A DNA stretch of 64,000 nt, taken from assembly GCA_023251515.1 (NCBI GenBank), contig JAHEYQ010000004.1:52404-116403 (forward strand), given 5' to 3'. The stretch is from Bacteroidales bacterium. GTDB taxonomy: Bacteria; Bacteroidota; Bacteroidia; Bacteroidales; JACABE01. Position 1 is the stretch's first letter. Each line of letters opens with the position of its first letter. A program made the translations under genes and the position numbers. This document shows, piece after piece, positions 8,787-19,434 of this stretch. Below the pieces are notes generated by a model. That model made no database searches, was not told the DNA's origin, and worked only from the letters and a program-made list of their open reading frames with translations.

Positions 8787-11186
8787 ATGAACTCATTAAA
8801 AATAAACTTGGCAAATCTTAGGGGATTTTTATGGGAAAAAAGAAATATCAAATGGGCAATATTACTGATTTTGTTGATTTTATTTTGGGTTTCTTTACCC
8901 GACCCATTATTTGAAGAACCAAATTCTACGGTTCTGCTCGACAAAAATGGTGAATTATTGGGAGCGAAAATTTCCAGTGATGGTCAATGGCGTTTTCCTG
9001 AGAATGGAAATACACCTGAGAAATTCAAAAAAGCTATTGTAGAATTTGAGGATCATTATTTTTATTATCATCCGGGAATAAATCCTGGATCAACACTCAG
9101 AGCTTTATACCAAAATATAAGGAAGGGGAAAACCATAAGTGGAGGGAGTACACTTAGTATGCAGGTTATACGCCTGATGCGTAAAAATAAAAATCGAACT
9201 GTTTGGGAAAAATGTATCGAAATGATATTGGCACTTCGTCTTGAGCTTACACATAGCAAAACCGAAATACTGAATTTATATGCTTCACATGCACCATTCG
9301 GCAGCAATGTTGTTGGCATTGATGCCGCTGCATGGCGTTACTTCGGAAATAGTGCCGGTAACCTTTCATGGGCAGAAATTGCGACATTGGCAGTTTTGCC
9401 TAATAGCCCGGCTTTAATTTATCCCGGCAGAAATCACAGCAAGCTATTCGAAAAGCGTAATCGTTTATTAAACAAACTACTTAAAGAAGGCATTATTGAT
9501 CAGACAACCTGTGATTTATCAAAATCAGAACCATTGCCCGAAAAGCCATTTCCATTACCTCAACAGGCAAAACATTTGTTAGAACGAGCAGTACAGGAAG
9601 GAAAACAAGGATTAAATATCCGTTCAAGTTTAGATATACGATTACAAGAAAAAGTAAACGAAATAATCCAAACACATTACCAATTACTTAAAGCCAATGA
9701 AATTAATAATGCAGCAGCATTGGTGCTCGATGTAAATTCGGGTAAAGTATTGTCATACACTGGAAATACGAATTCTGACAACAGAGCAGAACATGGAAAT
9801 AATGTGGACATCATTATGGCTCCCCGAAGTACAGGAAGTATCTTAAAACCTTATTTATATGCAGCAATGATTAATGATGGTTTAATACTTCCTACAACAC
9901 TTGTTCCTGATATACCAATGCAAATCGGAGGATTTGTTCCCGAAAATTACAATCTGACATACGACGGGGCTGTACCTGCAAAACAGGCTTTGGCCCGCTC
10001 ACTAAATATTCCGGCTGTAAAAATGCTCCAAAGCTATGGTGTTGAGCAATTTTATTCATTGCTTAAGAATATTGGAATAAAAACATTAACCAAACCTTCT
10101 TCACATTACGGCCTTTCACTTATTTTGGGAGGAGCAGAAGCAAGACTTTGGGATTTAGCTGGAGTTTACGCTTCTATGGCCAGAACATTAAATCATTTTT
10201 CAACTTATAACGGCAAATATAGCAAAACTGATTTTCATCCTGCATTATACTGCGAAACTGACAGTTTACAAAAAGAAAATTATACTTCCCAATCTTCATG
10301 GCTTGATGCTGCATCAATATGGCTCACTTTTGAAGCTATGGTTGAAGTTTCACGTCCAGATGAAGATTTGCAATGGCAACAATTTACATCCTCATCCAAA
10401 GTTGCTTGGAAAACAGGCACAAGCTTCGGAAACCGCGATGCATGGTCAATTGGGATTACACCAGAATATGTAGTAGCAGTTTGGGTAGGAAATGCCTCAG
10501 GTGAGGGCAGACCGGGTTTAACAGGAGTAGGAACTGCTGCTCCAATATTGTTCGATATTTTTAAAACATTAAAACCTCACTCATGGTTTGAAATGCCAAA
10601 AAGTGAAATGGCTGAAATTCCTGTATGCCGTTATAGTGGCTACAGAGCATCTTCCATTTGTGAAGCAAATAATTTGATATGGGTTAATAAAAAAGGGATT
10701 AAAACTAAAGTATGCCCATATCATCAGATTGTTCATCTTGATAAAACCAGAAAATTTCAGGTAAATTCCAGTTGTGAATCTATCAATAATATTCAAAATC
10801 TATCCTGGTTTATTTTACCTCCTGTGCAAGAATGGTTTTTTAAAAATAAAAATCCATTCTATAAAGTACTTCCCCCCTACCGCTCCGATTGCATTTCCGG
10901 CTTGGAAACCAGTTCAATGGATATGATTTATCCTGCAAATAATAGTAAACTCTATATACCCGTAGAATTAAACGGAAAACCGGGAAGTGCAGTCTTTAAA
11001 CTGGCACACAGAAACCCGCAAACAAAGGTTTTTTGGCATCTCGACAACATTTTTATTGGAACAACTTCTCAATATCACCAAATGGCTTTAGCTCCCGAAA
11101 AAGGAAGTCATATTCTTAATTTAGTTGATGAAAAAGGAGAAAATTTAAAAGTAAATTTTGAAATCATTAATAAACGAAATGATTAA
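8787..11186 (+). CDS. pbpC: Penicillin-binding protein 1C (glycosyltransferase/transpeptidase)
   Basis: 799 aa, usual PbpC length. A membrane anchor is at about 22-38. The GT51 glycosyltransferase domain has EDHYFYYHPG at 88-97 and GGSTLSMQ at 119-126. The transpeptidase domain has the nucleophile motif S351-x-x-K354 (STGSILKP), SLN at 405-407 and KTG at 542-544, so both active sites look intact. The last ~90 residues fit the PbpC C-terminal beta domain (MDMIYPANNSKLYIPVE). It polymerises and cross-links peptidoglycan in the periplasm. Family precedent suggests a minor role next to PBP1A. It stands alone between the yebC terminator and the convergent ispD. A near-consensus -7 motif (CATATTTG, 8749-8756) lies upstream. 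Confidence 0.95.
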   Translation: MNSLKINLANLRGFLWEKRNIKWAILLILLILFWVSLPDPLFEEPNSTVLLDKNGELLGAKISSDGQWRFPENGNTPEKFKKAIVEFEDHYFYYHPGINPGSTLRALYQNIRKGKTISGGSTLSMQVIRLMRKNKNRTVWEKCIEMILALRLELTHSKTEILNLYASHAPFGSNVVGIDAAAWRYFGNSAGNLSWAEIATLAVLPNSPALIYPGRNHSKLFEKRNRLLNKLLKEGIIDQTTCDLSKSEPLPEKPFPLPQQAKHLLERAVQEGKQGLNIRSSLDIRLQEKVNEIIQTHYQLLKANEINNAAALVLDVNSGKVLSYTGNTNSDNRAEHGNNVDIIMAPRSTGSILKPYLYAAMINDGLILPTTLVPDIPMQIGGFVPENYNLTYDGAVPAKQALARSLNIPAVKMLQSYGVEQFYSLLKNIGIKTLTKPSSHYGLSLILGGAEARLWDLAGVYASMARTLNHFSTYNGKYSKTDFHPALYCETDSLQKENYTSQSSWLDAASIWLTFEAMVEVSRPDEDLQWQQFTSSSKVAWKTGTSFGNRDAWSIGITPEYVVAVWVGNASGEGRPGLTGVGTAAPILFDIFKTLKPHSWFEMPKSEMAEIPVCRYSGYRASSICEANNLIWVNKKGIKTKVCPYHQIVHLDKTRKFQVNSSCESINNIQNLSWFILPPVQEWFFKNKNPFYKVLPPYRSDCISGLETSSMDMIYPANNSKLYIPVELNGKPGSAVFKLAHRNPQTKVFWHLDNIFIGTTSQYHQMALAPEKGSHILNLVDEKGENLKVNFEIINKRND

Positions 11187-11200
11187 ATTCCAAATATTTG

Positions 11201-11860
11201 CTAAATTAATGCTTTTGCAAATATCAAGTCAAAAGGAGTTGTTATTTTAATATTTTCAACATTTCCTTCTGTAAGATTTATTTTAATTCCAAGATTTTCC
11301 ACAACAGATGCATCATCGGTAAATTGATTATTGTAATCCTGCAAATATGCTTTTTTCAACAAATCAACGTCAAAACATTGAGGTGTTTGAACTATTTTCA
11401 CATTATTTCTATCAAAATGCATATTTCCAAACTCAGATAACACTCTAACTGAATCATTAACAGGAATAACGGGTATTGCATTACCCAAATTTTCAGCTAA
11501 TTTAAAAACATTATCAATCGTTTGTAAACTGACAAAAGGCCTTACAGCATCATGAATACCAACAATTCCATCATTCACAAAAGCTAAACCTTTTTTTACA
11601 GATTCAAAACGGGTTTTCCCTCCTTTTGCTATTTCAATTTGAAGCTTAAAACTATAAATATCAACAAGTTTATCCCAATAATCAATTTGATTTTCAGGTA
11701 AAACCAAAATAATTTTCATCAATTTATCAAATTGATAAAATTTATTAATCGTATGCATTAATATTGGTAAGTTATTGATAGGAATAAATTGTTTTGGAAT
11801 ATCAGAATTCATCCTGCTTCCAGAACCACCTGCAACAATAATTACATTTTTCTGCATCAT
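11201..11860 (-). CDS. ispD: 2-C-methyl-D-erythritol 4-phosphate cytidylyltransferase
   Basis: 219 aa. It catalyses CTP + MEP to CDP-ME in the non-mevalonate isoprenoid pathway, in the cytoplasm. The nucleotide-binding motif AGGSGSRM (residues 11-18) and the following PKQF are intact. IHDAVRPFV and the C-terminal TDDASVVE / KITTPFDL motifs of IspD are also present. It ends 14 bp from the end of the convergent pbpC and lies downstream of queA, separated by a hairpin (11877-11912). Confidence 0.93.
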   Translation of the reverse strand: MMQKNVIIVAGGSGSRMNSDIPKQFIPINNLPILMHTINKFYQFDKLMKIILVLPENQIDYWDKLVDIYSFKLQIEIAKGGKTRFESVKKGLAFVNDGIVGIHDAVRPFVSLQTIDNVFKLAENLGNAIPVIPVNDSVRVLSEFGNMHFDRNNVKIVQTPQCFDVDLLKKAYLQDYNNQFTDDASVVENLGIKINLTEGNVENIKITTPFDLIFAKALI

Positions 11861-11876
11861 TTTTAGTTTAAAAACA

Positions 11877-11912
11877 AAGTGCCTAAATTACATTAAAGTA
11901 AATCAGGCACTT
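11877..11912 (-). terminator. Hairpin between queA and ispD
   Basis: Arms AAGTGCCT / AGGCACTT (8 of 8) with a 20-base loop that can pair further. On the minus strand it is followed by TTTGTTTTTAAA. It may attenuate read-through from queA into ispD. Confidence 0.5.
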
Positions 11913-11933
11913 GAAAATATAAATATAAACTTT

Positions 11934-12989
11934 TTAGATAATTAACATGGCATCGCCATAAGTTAAAAACTTGTATTTTTGTTCAACAGCTTCTTTATAA
12001 GCTTTCATTAGCAAATCGTACCCAGAAAATGCAGCTACCATCATCATCATCGATGACATTGATGGATGAAAATTGGTTACCATACTATTAGCCACGCTAA
12101 AATCATAAGGAGGAAAAATAAATTTATTAGTCCATCCATTATATGGCTTCAAGTTCCCATTAATAGCAACAGATGACTCAATTGCTTTCATGGTTGTAGT
12201 ACCTACAGCACAAACATTCTTCCTGTTTTCTCTGGCTCTGTTTACAATTTCAGAAGTATATTCTGAAATAATTAATTCTTCAGAATCAGTTTTATGTTTT
12301 GTAAGATCCTCAACATCAATAGTTCTGAAATTGCCTAAACCTGCATGTAATGTTATATCAGCAAATCCCACACCTTTGATTTCCAAACGTTTCATCAATT
12401 CGCGACTGAAATGGAAACCAGCAGTTGGAGCAACTACAGCACCTTCATGTTTTGCATAAATAGTCTGATAACGAACGGCGTCTTCCGGTTCTATTTCGCG
12501 TAATCTTTGTAACTCATCCGGCAACGGTGTATGTCCCAGACGTTTAATAGTTTGTTTAAATTCTTCATAAGTGCCATCAAACAAAAATCGAAGAGTACGA
12601 CCTCTTGAAGTTGTGTTATCAATTACTTCAGCAACCAATGAATCATCTTCACCAAAATAAAGCTTATTTCCAATTCTGATTTTACGTGCAGGATCTACCA
12701 ATACATCCCATAATCTGCTTTCAGCATTTAGTTCTCTTAATAGAAAAACTGTAATTTTTGCACCTGTTTTTTCTTTTTCACCATACAAAAGAGCAGGGAA
12801 AACCTTGGTATTGTTCAAAATAAAAACATCACCATCATCAAAATAATCGAGTATATCTTTAAATATCTTATGTTCTATAGTTTGTTTTTTACGATTTAAT
12901 ACCATCAAACGAGATTCGTCTCGTTGATCAGAAGGGCGATCTGCTATTAATTCTTTTGGTAAATTGTACCTGAATTGAGACAACTTCAT
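11934..12989 (-). CDS. queA: S-adenosylmethionine:tRNA ribosyltransferase-isomerase
   Basis: 351 aa, full length. QueA transfers the ribosyl part of SAM to 7-aminomethyl-7-deazaguanine in tRNA, a late step in queuosine synthesis. Family hallmarks are visible: N-terminal DYDLP-type start ([14 protein letters not shown]), [29 protein letters not shown] and NFHPS. It has its own promoter (13029-13059) about 190 bp after truB, so it need not depend on the truB operon. Confidence 0.95.
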   Translation of the reverse strand: MKLSQFRYNLPKELIADRPSDQRDESRLMVLNRKKQTIEHKIFKDILDYFDDGDVFILNNTKVFPALLYGEKEKTGAKITVFLLRELNAESRLWDVLVDPARKIRIGNKLYFGEDDSLVAEVIDNTTSRGRTLRFLFDGTYEEFKQTIKRLGHTPLPDELQRLREIEPEDAVRYQTIYAKHEGAVVAPTAGFHFSRELMKRLEIKGVGFADITLHAGLGNFRTIDVEDLTKHKTDSEELIISEYTSEIVNRARENRKNVCAVGTTTMKAIESSVAINGNLKPYNGWTNKFIFPPYDFSVANSMVTNFHPSMSSMMMMVAAFSGYDLLMKAYKEAVEQKYKFLTYGDAMLII

Positions 12990-13028
12990 GTATAGGTTAT
13001 TTATTGTTTATTTATTCACAAAAGTTTG

Positions 13029-13059
13029 CAAAGATAATAAAAAAACAGGCCTTTGTCAA
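13029..13059 (-). promoter_or_regulatory. Promoter of queA
   Basis: On the minus strand, TTG (13057-13059) and TATCTTTG (13029-13036) are separated by 20 bases, a good match to the Bacteroidota -33/-7 promoter. It lies 40 bases before the queA ATG. Confidence 0.55.
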
Positions 13060-13178
13060 GTGTTTTATCATCTTTTTAGGAAAGTTTAGGAAAATAAACA
13101 TAATGTTCTTATTTCAATAATAAATTATTAAAAAATAAAACGCATAAAAAACAAGATATAAACCTTAGTTTAAGTTAC

Positions 13179-13889
13179 TTATAAAATTTCTTTATTTAAT
13201 TGAAAATCAATAGCAAGTTTAAGCTCATCTATTTCCATAGCATCTTTTAAATAAAAATTACCTATTCTTGTTCTGCATAATTCAGATAAATAAGCACCAC
13301 ATTTTAACGAATCTCCAAAATCTCTTGCTAAAGCTCTGATATAGGTGCCTTTACTGCAAACAATTCGTAAATATATATCTGGCAAATCAATTTTTACAAC
13401 CTCTATTTCACTAATTGTGATTTTTTTTGCTTGAATAACAACCTCTTGATCGTTTCTGGCATAATCATAAGCCCTTTTCCCTTCAATTTTAACTGCTGAA
13501 AAAACAGGGGGTATCTGATCAATTACTCCGGTAAATTTTTGAGCAGTTTCATAAATCATTTCATTAGTAACATACGAATAATCAAAAAATTGATCCGCAG
13601 GCTTTTCCATATCATGCGATGGAGTAGTTGCTCCTATAGTAAAAGTTGCGGTATATTCTTTTTCCTGAGCCTGAAACTCATCAATCTTTTTAGTATATTT
13701 TCCTGTACAAACAATTAATAATCCGCTTGCTAAGGGATCCAATGTACCAGCATGTCCAACTTTTATCTTCTTTACATCTAAGCTCTTTTTAATGTAATTT
13801 CTAATCTTACCAATGACATCAAAAGAGGTCCAGTCGTATGGTTTATTAAGTAATAAAATTTCCCCTTCAATAAAATTATATGCTTGCAT
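13179..13889 (-). CDS. truB: tRNA pseudouridine(55) synthase
   Basis: 236 aa. It converts U55 of tRNA to pseudouridine. The catalytic motif [13 protein letters not shown] carries the essential Asp. The start [14 protein letters not shown] and C-terminal [12 protein letters not shown] and LCRTRIG motifs are typical. It follows uppP with no spacing (uppP stop at 13890-13892, truB ATG at 13887-13889), so the two are coupled. The order ftsX, DUF3098, uppP, truB is conserved in Bacteroidota. Confidence 0.95.
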   Translation of the reverse strand: MQAYNFIEGEILLLNKPYDWTSFDVIGKIRNYIKKSLDVKKIKVGHAGTLDPLASGLLIVCTGKYTKKIDEFQAQEKEYTATFTIGATTPSHDMEKPADQFFDYSYVTNEMIYETAQKFTGVIDQIPPVFSAVKIEGKRAYDYARNDQEVVIQAKKITISEIEVVKIDLPDIYLRIVCSKGTYIRALARDFGDSLKCGAYLSELCRTRIGNFYLKDAMEIDELKLAIDFQLNKEIL

Positions 13890-14669
13890 TTAGTTGATTG
13901 AAAGAGGTATATTGAGTGCTAACATTATCAGCAAAACCAAGCCTAATATGATACGATAATATCCAAAGACTTTAAAGCCATATTTGGTTAGAAAACTTAT
14001 AAAACTTTTAATAGCAATCATTGCAACTACAAAAGCAACAACATTTCCAATAATCAAAATACTGATATTGTCAGAATTAATTGTTTTATAATTCTCTAAT
14101 AATTTGTATGCCGAAGCGGCAAACATTGTAGGAACAGCAAGAAAAAATGAAAATTCAGCAGCAGTTTTTCTGCTTAACTTTTGAGACATTCCTCCAATAA
14201 TAGTTGCAGCGGAACGTGATACTCCCGGTATCATTGCTATGCACTGAAACAATCCAATTTTAAACGCTGTTGGATATTTTACTTCTTGATCTTCTGATGG
14301 ATTATTAAACCATTTATCTACAAACAATAAGACAATACCTCCCAATAACAGTGTAACTGATACAACCACAACATTTTCAAGTAATGAATCTATAAAATCA
14401 CCAAGCAAAAAACCTAAAATCATGGCAGGAATAAATGCAACAAATAATTTAAAATAAAAATCAAATGTTTGAAAAAAACGCTTCCAATACAAAACAATAA
14501 CAGATAATATTGCCCCAAACTGAATATTTACAGTGAAAGCTTTTAGAAATTCTGAATTTTCCATACCCAAAATTTTCTCTGTAATAATCATGTGGCCAGT
14601 GGAAGAAATAGGCAAAAACTCGGTAATGCCCTCTACAATGGCAATTATAATTGCTTGAAATATAGTCAT
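13890..14669 (-). CDS. uppP: Undecaprenyl-diphosphatase (BacA type)
   Basis: 259 aa polytopic inner-membrane protein. It dephosphorylates undecaprenyl diphosphate to recycle the lipid carrier for peptidoglycan and O-antigen, and overexpression of the family gives bacitracin resistance. The two catalytic motifs are present: [14 protein letters not shown] at the N-terminus and [10 protein letters not shown] in the middle. Hydrophobic segments are spread along the length as expected for the family. It lies in the ftsX-DUF3098-uppP-truB run with 15 bp to the upstream gene. Confidence 0.95.
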   Translation of the reverse strand: MTIFQAIIIAIVEGITEFLPISSTGHMIITEKILGMENSEFLKAFTVNIQFGAILSVIVLYWKRFFQTFDFYFKLFVAFIPAMILGFLLGDFIDSLLENVVVVSVTLLLGGIVLLFVDKWFNNPSEDQEVKYPTAFKIGLFQCIAMIPGVSRSAATIIGGMSQKLSRKTAAEFSFFLAVPTMFAASAYKLLENYKTINSDNISILIIGNVVAFVVAMIAIKSFISFLTKYGFKVFGYYRIILGLVLLIMLALNIPLSIN

Positions 14670-14684
14670 ATAAAAAAATAATTT

Positions 14685-15002
14685 TTAGTCTTTTGGTTTT
14701 TTCATGATAGCAAAAATTTCTATCACAAATCCGATGATAAGCAAAATTGGTGCAAGAGTTAATCTTTGAAAATCAAATATTTTATCACTAAATACATTGG
14801 GATCTTCCGAACCACCACCAATCATCAAAATATAACCTACCAAAAGAAAACCTAGTCCTATCAATAATAAGCGATAGTTCTCCTTGCCAAAAGCAAATTC
14901 TAAATGATGAGTTTCAGTACCTTTGGTTTTTACACTTGGTTTTACCTGTGGTGTAATTGGTTTTGAATTATTTGTAATTACTTTTTTAACATTCTGTACC
15001 AT
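14685..15002 (-). CDS. DUF3098 small membrane protein
   Basis: 105 aa. A polar N-terminus of about 35 residues is followed by FAFGKENYRLLLIGLGFLLVGY and a second hydrophobic stretch (LAPILLIIGFVIEIFAIM), giving two membrane helices. The central GGGSEDPN loop is a DUF3098 hallmark. It always sits between ftsX and uppP in Bacteroidota, which suggests a role with FtsX or wall synthesis, but no function is established. Confidence 0.85.
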   Translation of the reverse strand: MVQNVKKVITNNSKPITPQVKPSVKTKGTETHHLEFAFGKENYRLLLIGLGFLLVGYILMIGGGSEDPNVFSDKIFDFQRLTLAPILLIIGFVIEIFAIMKKPKD

Positions 15003-15031
15003 AAAATATTTTTTTTACAAAAATAAGAATT

Positions 15032-15910
15032 TTAATAATATAAATTGTCTGTTTTCATATTTAGATATTTGCGAACTGCAAGAAAAGTAGATATCCAAGA
15101 GAAAATAATTCCTAAAAATATTACAATTCCAAATACAATTAAATATAAATCAATCTCTTGTATATTGAATATCTCAGGAAAATTATTTTGAGCTAAATAT
15201 AAAATACCTATTAAAAATATTATTGAAACCAATGCCCCATAAATTCCACTCAAAACTCCTTTTATTATAAATGGGCGTCTGATAAACGATTGGGTTGCTC
15301 CAACCAATTGCATTGTTTTTATTAAAAACCGATTCGAATATACACTTAATTTTATTGTATTGTTTATTAATGCGATAGCAATTATAAATAATAATGTACT
15401 AAATGATAAAATAAATATACTAATTCGTCTAATATTTTCATTAACTACATGTACCAATGTTTTTTGATAATATACTTCTTTTACAACAGGATTTTTAATC
15501 AAATTTAGTTCTATACTTGTCAAGCTATCATTATTTGCATAATCTGCTTTTAATCTCACATCAATTTTGGATGTTAAAGGATTATATCCCAAAAAGTTAA
15601 TAAAATCTTCGCCAAGATCTTTTGATAAATCGGCAGCTGCTTTTTCCTTGGTAATATACTCAGTACTTTTGGTGAAAATCCTGATATCCAAATCTTTTTG
15701 AAATCGAATAATATCAGATTCTTTAGCATCTTCTTTCATATAAATTGAAAACCCGATGTTTTCTTTAACCTGATTAGAAATTTTTTGAGCATGTAGTATA
15801 ATCATACCAAGTATTCCTAACATAAACAATACCAATGATGTACTAATAATCGAAGTAATGTACGAACTTTTTAGCCGACGTTTATTGTATTTTTCTTCTT
15901 GTTTTGACAT
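15032..15910 (-). CDS. ftsX: Cell-division protein FtsX
   Basis: 292 aa. A cytoplasmic N-terminus and first helix (about 16-40) are followed by a periplasmic loop with the FtsX extracellular domain (KEDAKESDIIRFQKDLDI..., TKEKAAADLSKDLGEDF). Three C-terminal helices follow (about 160-185, 213-240, 255-280). FtsX forms an ABC-type complex with FtsE that controls peptidoglycan hydrolases at division. FtsE is not encoded here, as is common in Bacteroidota where it lies elsewhere. Confidence 0.93.
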   Translation of the reverse strand: MSKQEEKYNKRRLKSSYITSIISTSLVLFMLGILGMIILHAQKISNQVKENIGFSIYMKEDAKESDIIRFQKDLDIRIFTKSTEYITKEKAAADLSKDLGEDFINFLGYNPLTSKIDVRLKADYANNDSLTSIELNLIKNPVVKEVYYQKTLVHVVNENIRRISIFILSFSTLLFIIAIALINNTIKLSVYSNRFLIKTMQLVGATQSFIRRPFIIKGVLSGIYGALVSIIFLIGILYLAQNNFPEIFNIQEIDLYLIVFGIVIFLGIIFSWISTFLAVRKYLNMKTDNLYY

Positions 15911-15999
15911 AAAATTTTTATTGCTGCTAAATTAATAAATTTTGCTTAAACGCTATACTTTCTCTTATCGTTTTATTTAAACTTAAAAAAAAGAAATTT

Positions 16000-16575
16000 T
16001 TATATTTTTATTAAATACTTGCCTTTCATATATTTATAAATACTTATTATTACAAATGCAATAAAACTACCAAAAATCGCACCACACAATATATCACCTG
16101 GATAATGTACTCCCAAATAAATTCTACTGTAACAAACCACTGAAGCCCAGGAAAATATAAAATATGAAAAATATTTGTATTTTGATTTTAAAAAATAATT
16201 TATTACAACCGCTAACGCAAATACATTGGAAGCATGCGAAGAAATAAATCCGTAATCTCCACCCCTATAATTATTTACAATATGAATTAAACTTTCAATT
16301 TCAGGGTTATGTGAAGGACGAAACCGTTTGAAAACATCTTTAAACAAAACTACTGAAAGACTATCAGCCAAAGCTACAGCAATTATAATTCCAATAAAAA
16401 TGAAAACACTCTCTTTTTTATAATTTTTAATCAATAAATATAACAAAACCAAATACATAGGTATCCAAATTGTTTTACTACTAATCATCCACATCAATTG
16501 ATCAAAAAAACTATTGTGAAAACTATTAAGTATTAAAAAAATCTTTATATCAATTTGATTAATCCATTCTATCAT
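16000..16575 (-). CDS. PAP2-family membrane phosphatase
   Basis: 191 aa, about five or six membrane helices. The tripartite phosphatase signature is complete: K-x6-RP in KDVFKRFRP, the SSHASN version of PSGH, and SRIYLGVHYPGD with catalytic Arg, His and Asp. Members dephosphorylate lipid phosphates such as undecaprenyl diphosphate, phosphatidylglycerol phosphate or lipid A. The nearby uppP makes a lipid-carrier role attractive but unproven. It starts 1 bp before the stop of the large propeller gene upstream, so they are co-transcribed. Confidence 0.88.
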   Translation of the reverse strand: MIEWINQIDIKIFLILNSFHNSFFDQLMWMISSKTIWIPMYLVLLYLLIKNYKKESVFIFIGIIIAVALADSLSVVLFKDVFKRFRPSHNPEIESLIHIVNNYRGGDYGFISSHASNVFALAVVINYFLKSKYKYFSYFIFSWASVVCYSRIYLGVHYPGDILCGAIFGSFIAFVIISIYKYMKGKYLIKI

Positions 16576-16576
16576 C

Positions 16577-19285
16577 TTATTGAAATGTATATTTTAATAA
16601 TTTATTGCCTAAAGTTGTAATCAGATTTAATTGCTTTTTATCGTTTAGAACAGAAATTACGGGAAAACTTTCACCCTTAAAAGCAATAGATTCATCTAAC
16701 AAACCTTTTTTATCAAAAACATATATCTGATTATCGACACCCAAAATGACAATTAATTTTCCTCTTATTGTGCTTTCATAAAATTTAGCATCTGGAAAAA
16801 CATTGGATTTAAAGGTATATTTAAATATTTCTGTTCCATCCTTTTTTAACACAATTAGTTGATTTTGTGTAATAAATATAAAATCTTTTGTTCCATCATT
16901 ATTAAAATCCTCATAAACAAACTGAGTATTTCCACTAATATTTTTAAAAGTTTTGCTTTCAACATCACCTTTATTAGAAATAAAACGAACGGTATTTGTA
17001 AGATCTGTAGTCAGCAAATAACGTCCATCATAATAAAATTTTGAAACAGGATTTTTATAAAACGGCGATTTTAGCTTCAATCTTTCATTTCCTTTTCTGT
17101 CTAAAATTGAAAAATTTCCTAATTTGTCGTTTATTATAATATTATCTTTTCCAGCAAAAATAATATGCTGAGGTGGATTCGTAATGACTTCTTTAAGTGC
17201 ATTAATCTTAAAATCAGTGATTTTATCTCCTTTTATGTTAAAGCAAATTACTTTTTTATCAGAAGTTGGAATTAATAATCGGTAATCTTTTTTCTTTTCA
17301 TAATCAATCAAACACAATCCTGAAGTAGCTTTTTGAGGAAGCTTAACAGGGTAATTATCAACAACTTTACCCTTTGCATCAATCAAATAAACTGAACTTT
17401 CGGTATTAAATAAATATTGATTTTTAGAATTCTTTAGAAAATCTACTTCATAAACTTTGCTTAATAACTTACCATCAACTACATATTCCCATTTTATATC
17501 ACCTTTTTTATCAAGACAATATAACGTATTCATTGCATCAAAAACCAGTAAATTATTTTCATTTTCAGTCGTATTTTTAACTAAAAAAACGGGTGAAATT
17601 AGCTTATTTTGAAAAGAAGTCTGACTACCATCAGAAACCACCTGAGGCTGAGGTTGAATACTTTGCTGAATACTATCCTTAGGTTTGAATTCCAGATTAA
17701 ATGTAGTAAACGCCCTATTATCAGTATTGCTAAATTGAAGCGAAATCTGATGAAAATGCTGAATTACTTTATAATTATTTTCAAAAGCATTTAAAAATTG
17801 GGGCTTAAAGTATTGTTTAACAAAGTTATAAGCATAATCAAAATTAAAATATGTGGAAATGTTTGATTGATTTGAATTTGTAGAAATAAAATCAGCATAT
17901 AATTTTGAATTGGCTAATATTTCGCCATTTCCTAATAATTCTTTATACGTTTTTAGTGATGCTTCACTTTTGGCAAAAATCACAAAATCGCCTGCCGTTT
18001 CATACCAAACCTCATTATAAGCCGGACATAAATCACCTAATAATATTTTCAAAACCGAAGGGAGCATAATTTTATTTGAAATCATTGAATTAGAGTTAAT
18101 TTGCGAGGCCAATGCGATGGCATTTAAACAGGAATCTGCAATTTGCGAATCAGAAATATTACAAACTATATAAGTATTCGATTCATCATTCATTTCATTA
18201 TTAACAACAACCCATGCATAGGATTTTCCCATCCATCGAATAAAATTATCACGCAAATTAAATTTAACCATTAAATTTAATTTATTCAACTCTTTGTCGT
18301 AATTAACAGCATTCCCATTACGCTTTATATATTCCTTATAATTAGAATAATAAGTCGCATAACCCGAAAAGTTAACATTGGTAAACATGATGGTTTTTTC
18401 AGGTAATACAGTTGCAATTTTGGTTTCAACAGCTAATTCATTTTTAAATATTTCCAGAAAGGAATTATCTGTTGAAGTATAACCATTAAATAATAATTGA
18501 TTTTTCTTTACAATCAAATCAAATTCAGTCCATTTTGCAAGTTTTTTCACAAAATCAAAATTCAATTCATCATTCAAATTCATGAATTTAGCTGCATAAA
18601 TTGCTAAATTATTATAGTTAATATAAATATTTGCATCTACTTTTTTCCCTGAAGAATTATTAACCAATTGAAAATCTACATCTTTTGATATTGGCAAACC
18701 TGAATTCAGTTGATTAATCGATTTTTCTAAAAGCAAACTATCAATGCTGCCCATAAAAACACCTTGCTCAATTGAATAAAAATATGTTGTGGAAGTAGTT
18801 GTTATACTATAATATTGAAAGTTTTCATTTACAATTCTTTTGATATTTTTCAAACCTACTTCTTTAAGAAAATCATTAATATCGGATGTTTCTAAAGTTT
18901 GATTAACGTTACACAAAAACAAAAAGCGCCATTCGCCTGAAAGAGATGGATGTACAGAAAGTATCATTTTCTGTGAACTAATTATTTGTTTAATTTCATC
19001 ATTAAGATTAATGATTGTATTTATAAAAAACAAATCACGTTGCAAATCTTTAAAAAGCTTAATTTGCTGTAAATCAGACCAAATTTCATTATTTAAGTTT
19101 TTAGAATTCCACAATTCATAAGGATTTTTAAATTCAGCAAAAGCAATTGCATCATCAGGGATTGCATTAACTATCGGAGCCAATGGTTGTTTTAACTTTC
19201 TGTAGTATTTATATGACAAAATACCCAAAACAGTAATAAGTATAAGAATCAAAAATCCAATTAGGAAGTTTTTATTTATTTTCAT
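16577..19285 (-). CDS. Membrane-anchored DUF3352-like protein with C-terminal beta-propeller
   Basis: 902 aa, no function assigned. One N-terminal membrane helix at about 8-26 acts as anchor or uncleaved signal. Residues about 35-560 resemble the DUF3352-type duplicated alpha/beta region (start PDDAIAFAEFKNPYELW). Residues about 590-900 contain repeated blades of PQQ/FG-GAP type (LLVFDAMNTLYCLDKKGDI, SVYLIDAKGKVV, FNIKGDKIT, YEDFNNDGTKDFIFIT), the last with an Asp-rich calcium-like turn. It is probably periplasmic and bound to the inner membrane. It is directly followed by the PAP2 gene. Confidence 0.7.
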   Translation of the reverse strand: MKINKNFLIGFLILILITVLGILSYKYYRKLKQPLAPIVNAIPDDAIAFAEFKNPYELWNSKNLNNEIWSDLQQIKLFKDLQRDLFFINTIINLNDEIKQIISSQKMILSVHPSLSGEWRFLFLCNVNQTLETSDINDFLKEVGLKNIKRIVNENFQYYSITTTSTTYFYSIEQGVFMGSIDSLLLEKSINQLNSGLPISKDVDFQLVNNSSGKKVDANIYINYNNLAIYAAKFMNLNDELNFDFVKKLAKWTEFDLIVKKNQLLFNGYTSTDNSFLEIFKNELAVETKIATVLPEKTIMFTNVNFSGYATYYSNYKEYIKRNGNAVNYDKELNKLNLMVKFNLRDNFIRWMGKSYAWVVVNNEMNDESNTYIVCNISDSQIADSCLNAIALASQINSNSMISNKIMLPSVLKILLGDLCPAYNEVWYETAGDFVIFAKSEASLKTYKELLGNGEILANSKLYADFISTNSNQSNISTYFNFDYAYNFVKQYFKPQFLNAFENNYKVIQHFHQISLQFSNTDNRAFTTFNLEFKPKDSIQQSIQPQPQVVSDGSQTSFQNKLISPVFLVKNTTENENNLLVFDAMNTLYCLDKKGDIKWEYVVDGKLLSKVYEVDFLKNSKNQYLFNTESSVYLIDAKGKVVDNYPVKLPQKATSGLCLIDYEKKKDYRLLIPTSDKKVICFNIKGDKITDFKINALKEVITNPPQHIIFAGKDNIIINDKLGNFSILDRKGNERLKLKSPFYKNPVSKFYYDGRYLLTTDLTNTVRFISNKGDVESKTFKNISGNTQFVYEDFNNDGTKDFIFITQNQLIVLKKDGTEIFKYTFKSNVFPDAKFYESTIRGKLIVILGVDNQIYVFDKKGLLDESIAFKGESFPVISVLNDKKQLNLITTLGNKLLKYTFQ

Positions 19286-19385
19286 TTAAGCCTTTTTGAA
19301 ATATATCTTCAAAGGTAAGCTATTTTCCTATATTTTTTTTTGTGTTTATATTTAAAAATCAACAAAGTATTGTTAATACAATAGC

Positions 19386-19418
19386 AAAAAAAACTCCGGC
19401 ATTTCTACCGGAGTTTTT
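19386..19418 (-). terminator. Intrinsic terminator after the EF-G2-like gene
   Basis: Perfect stem AAACTCCGG / CCGGAGTTT with an 8-base loop. On the minus strand it ends in a run of T's 17 bases after the stop codon. Confidence 0.85.
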
Positions 19419-19434
19419 ATATATGAAAATTTGA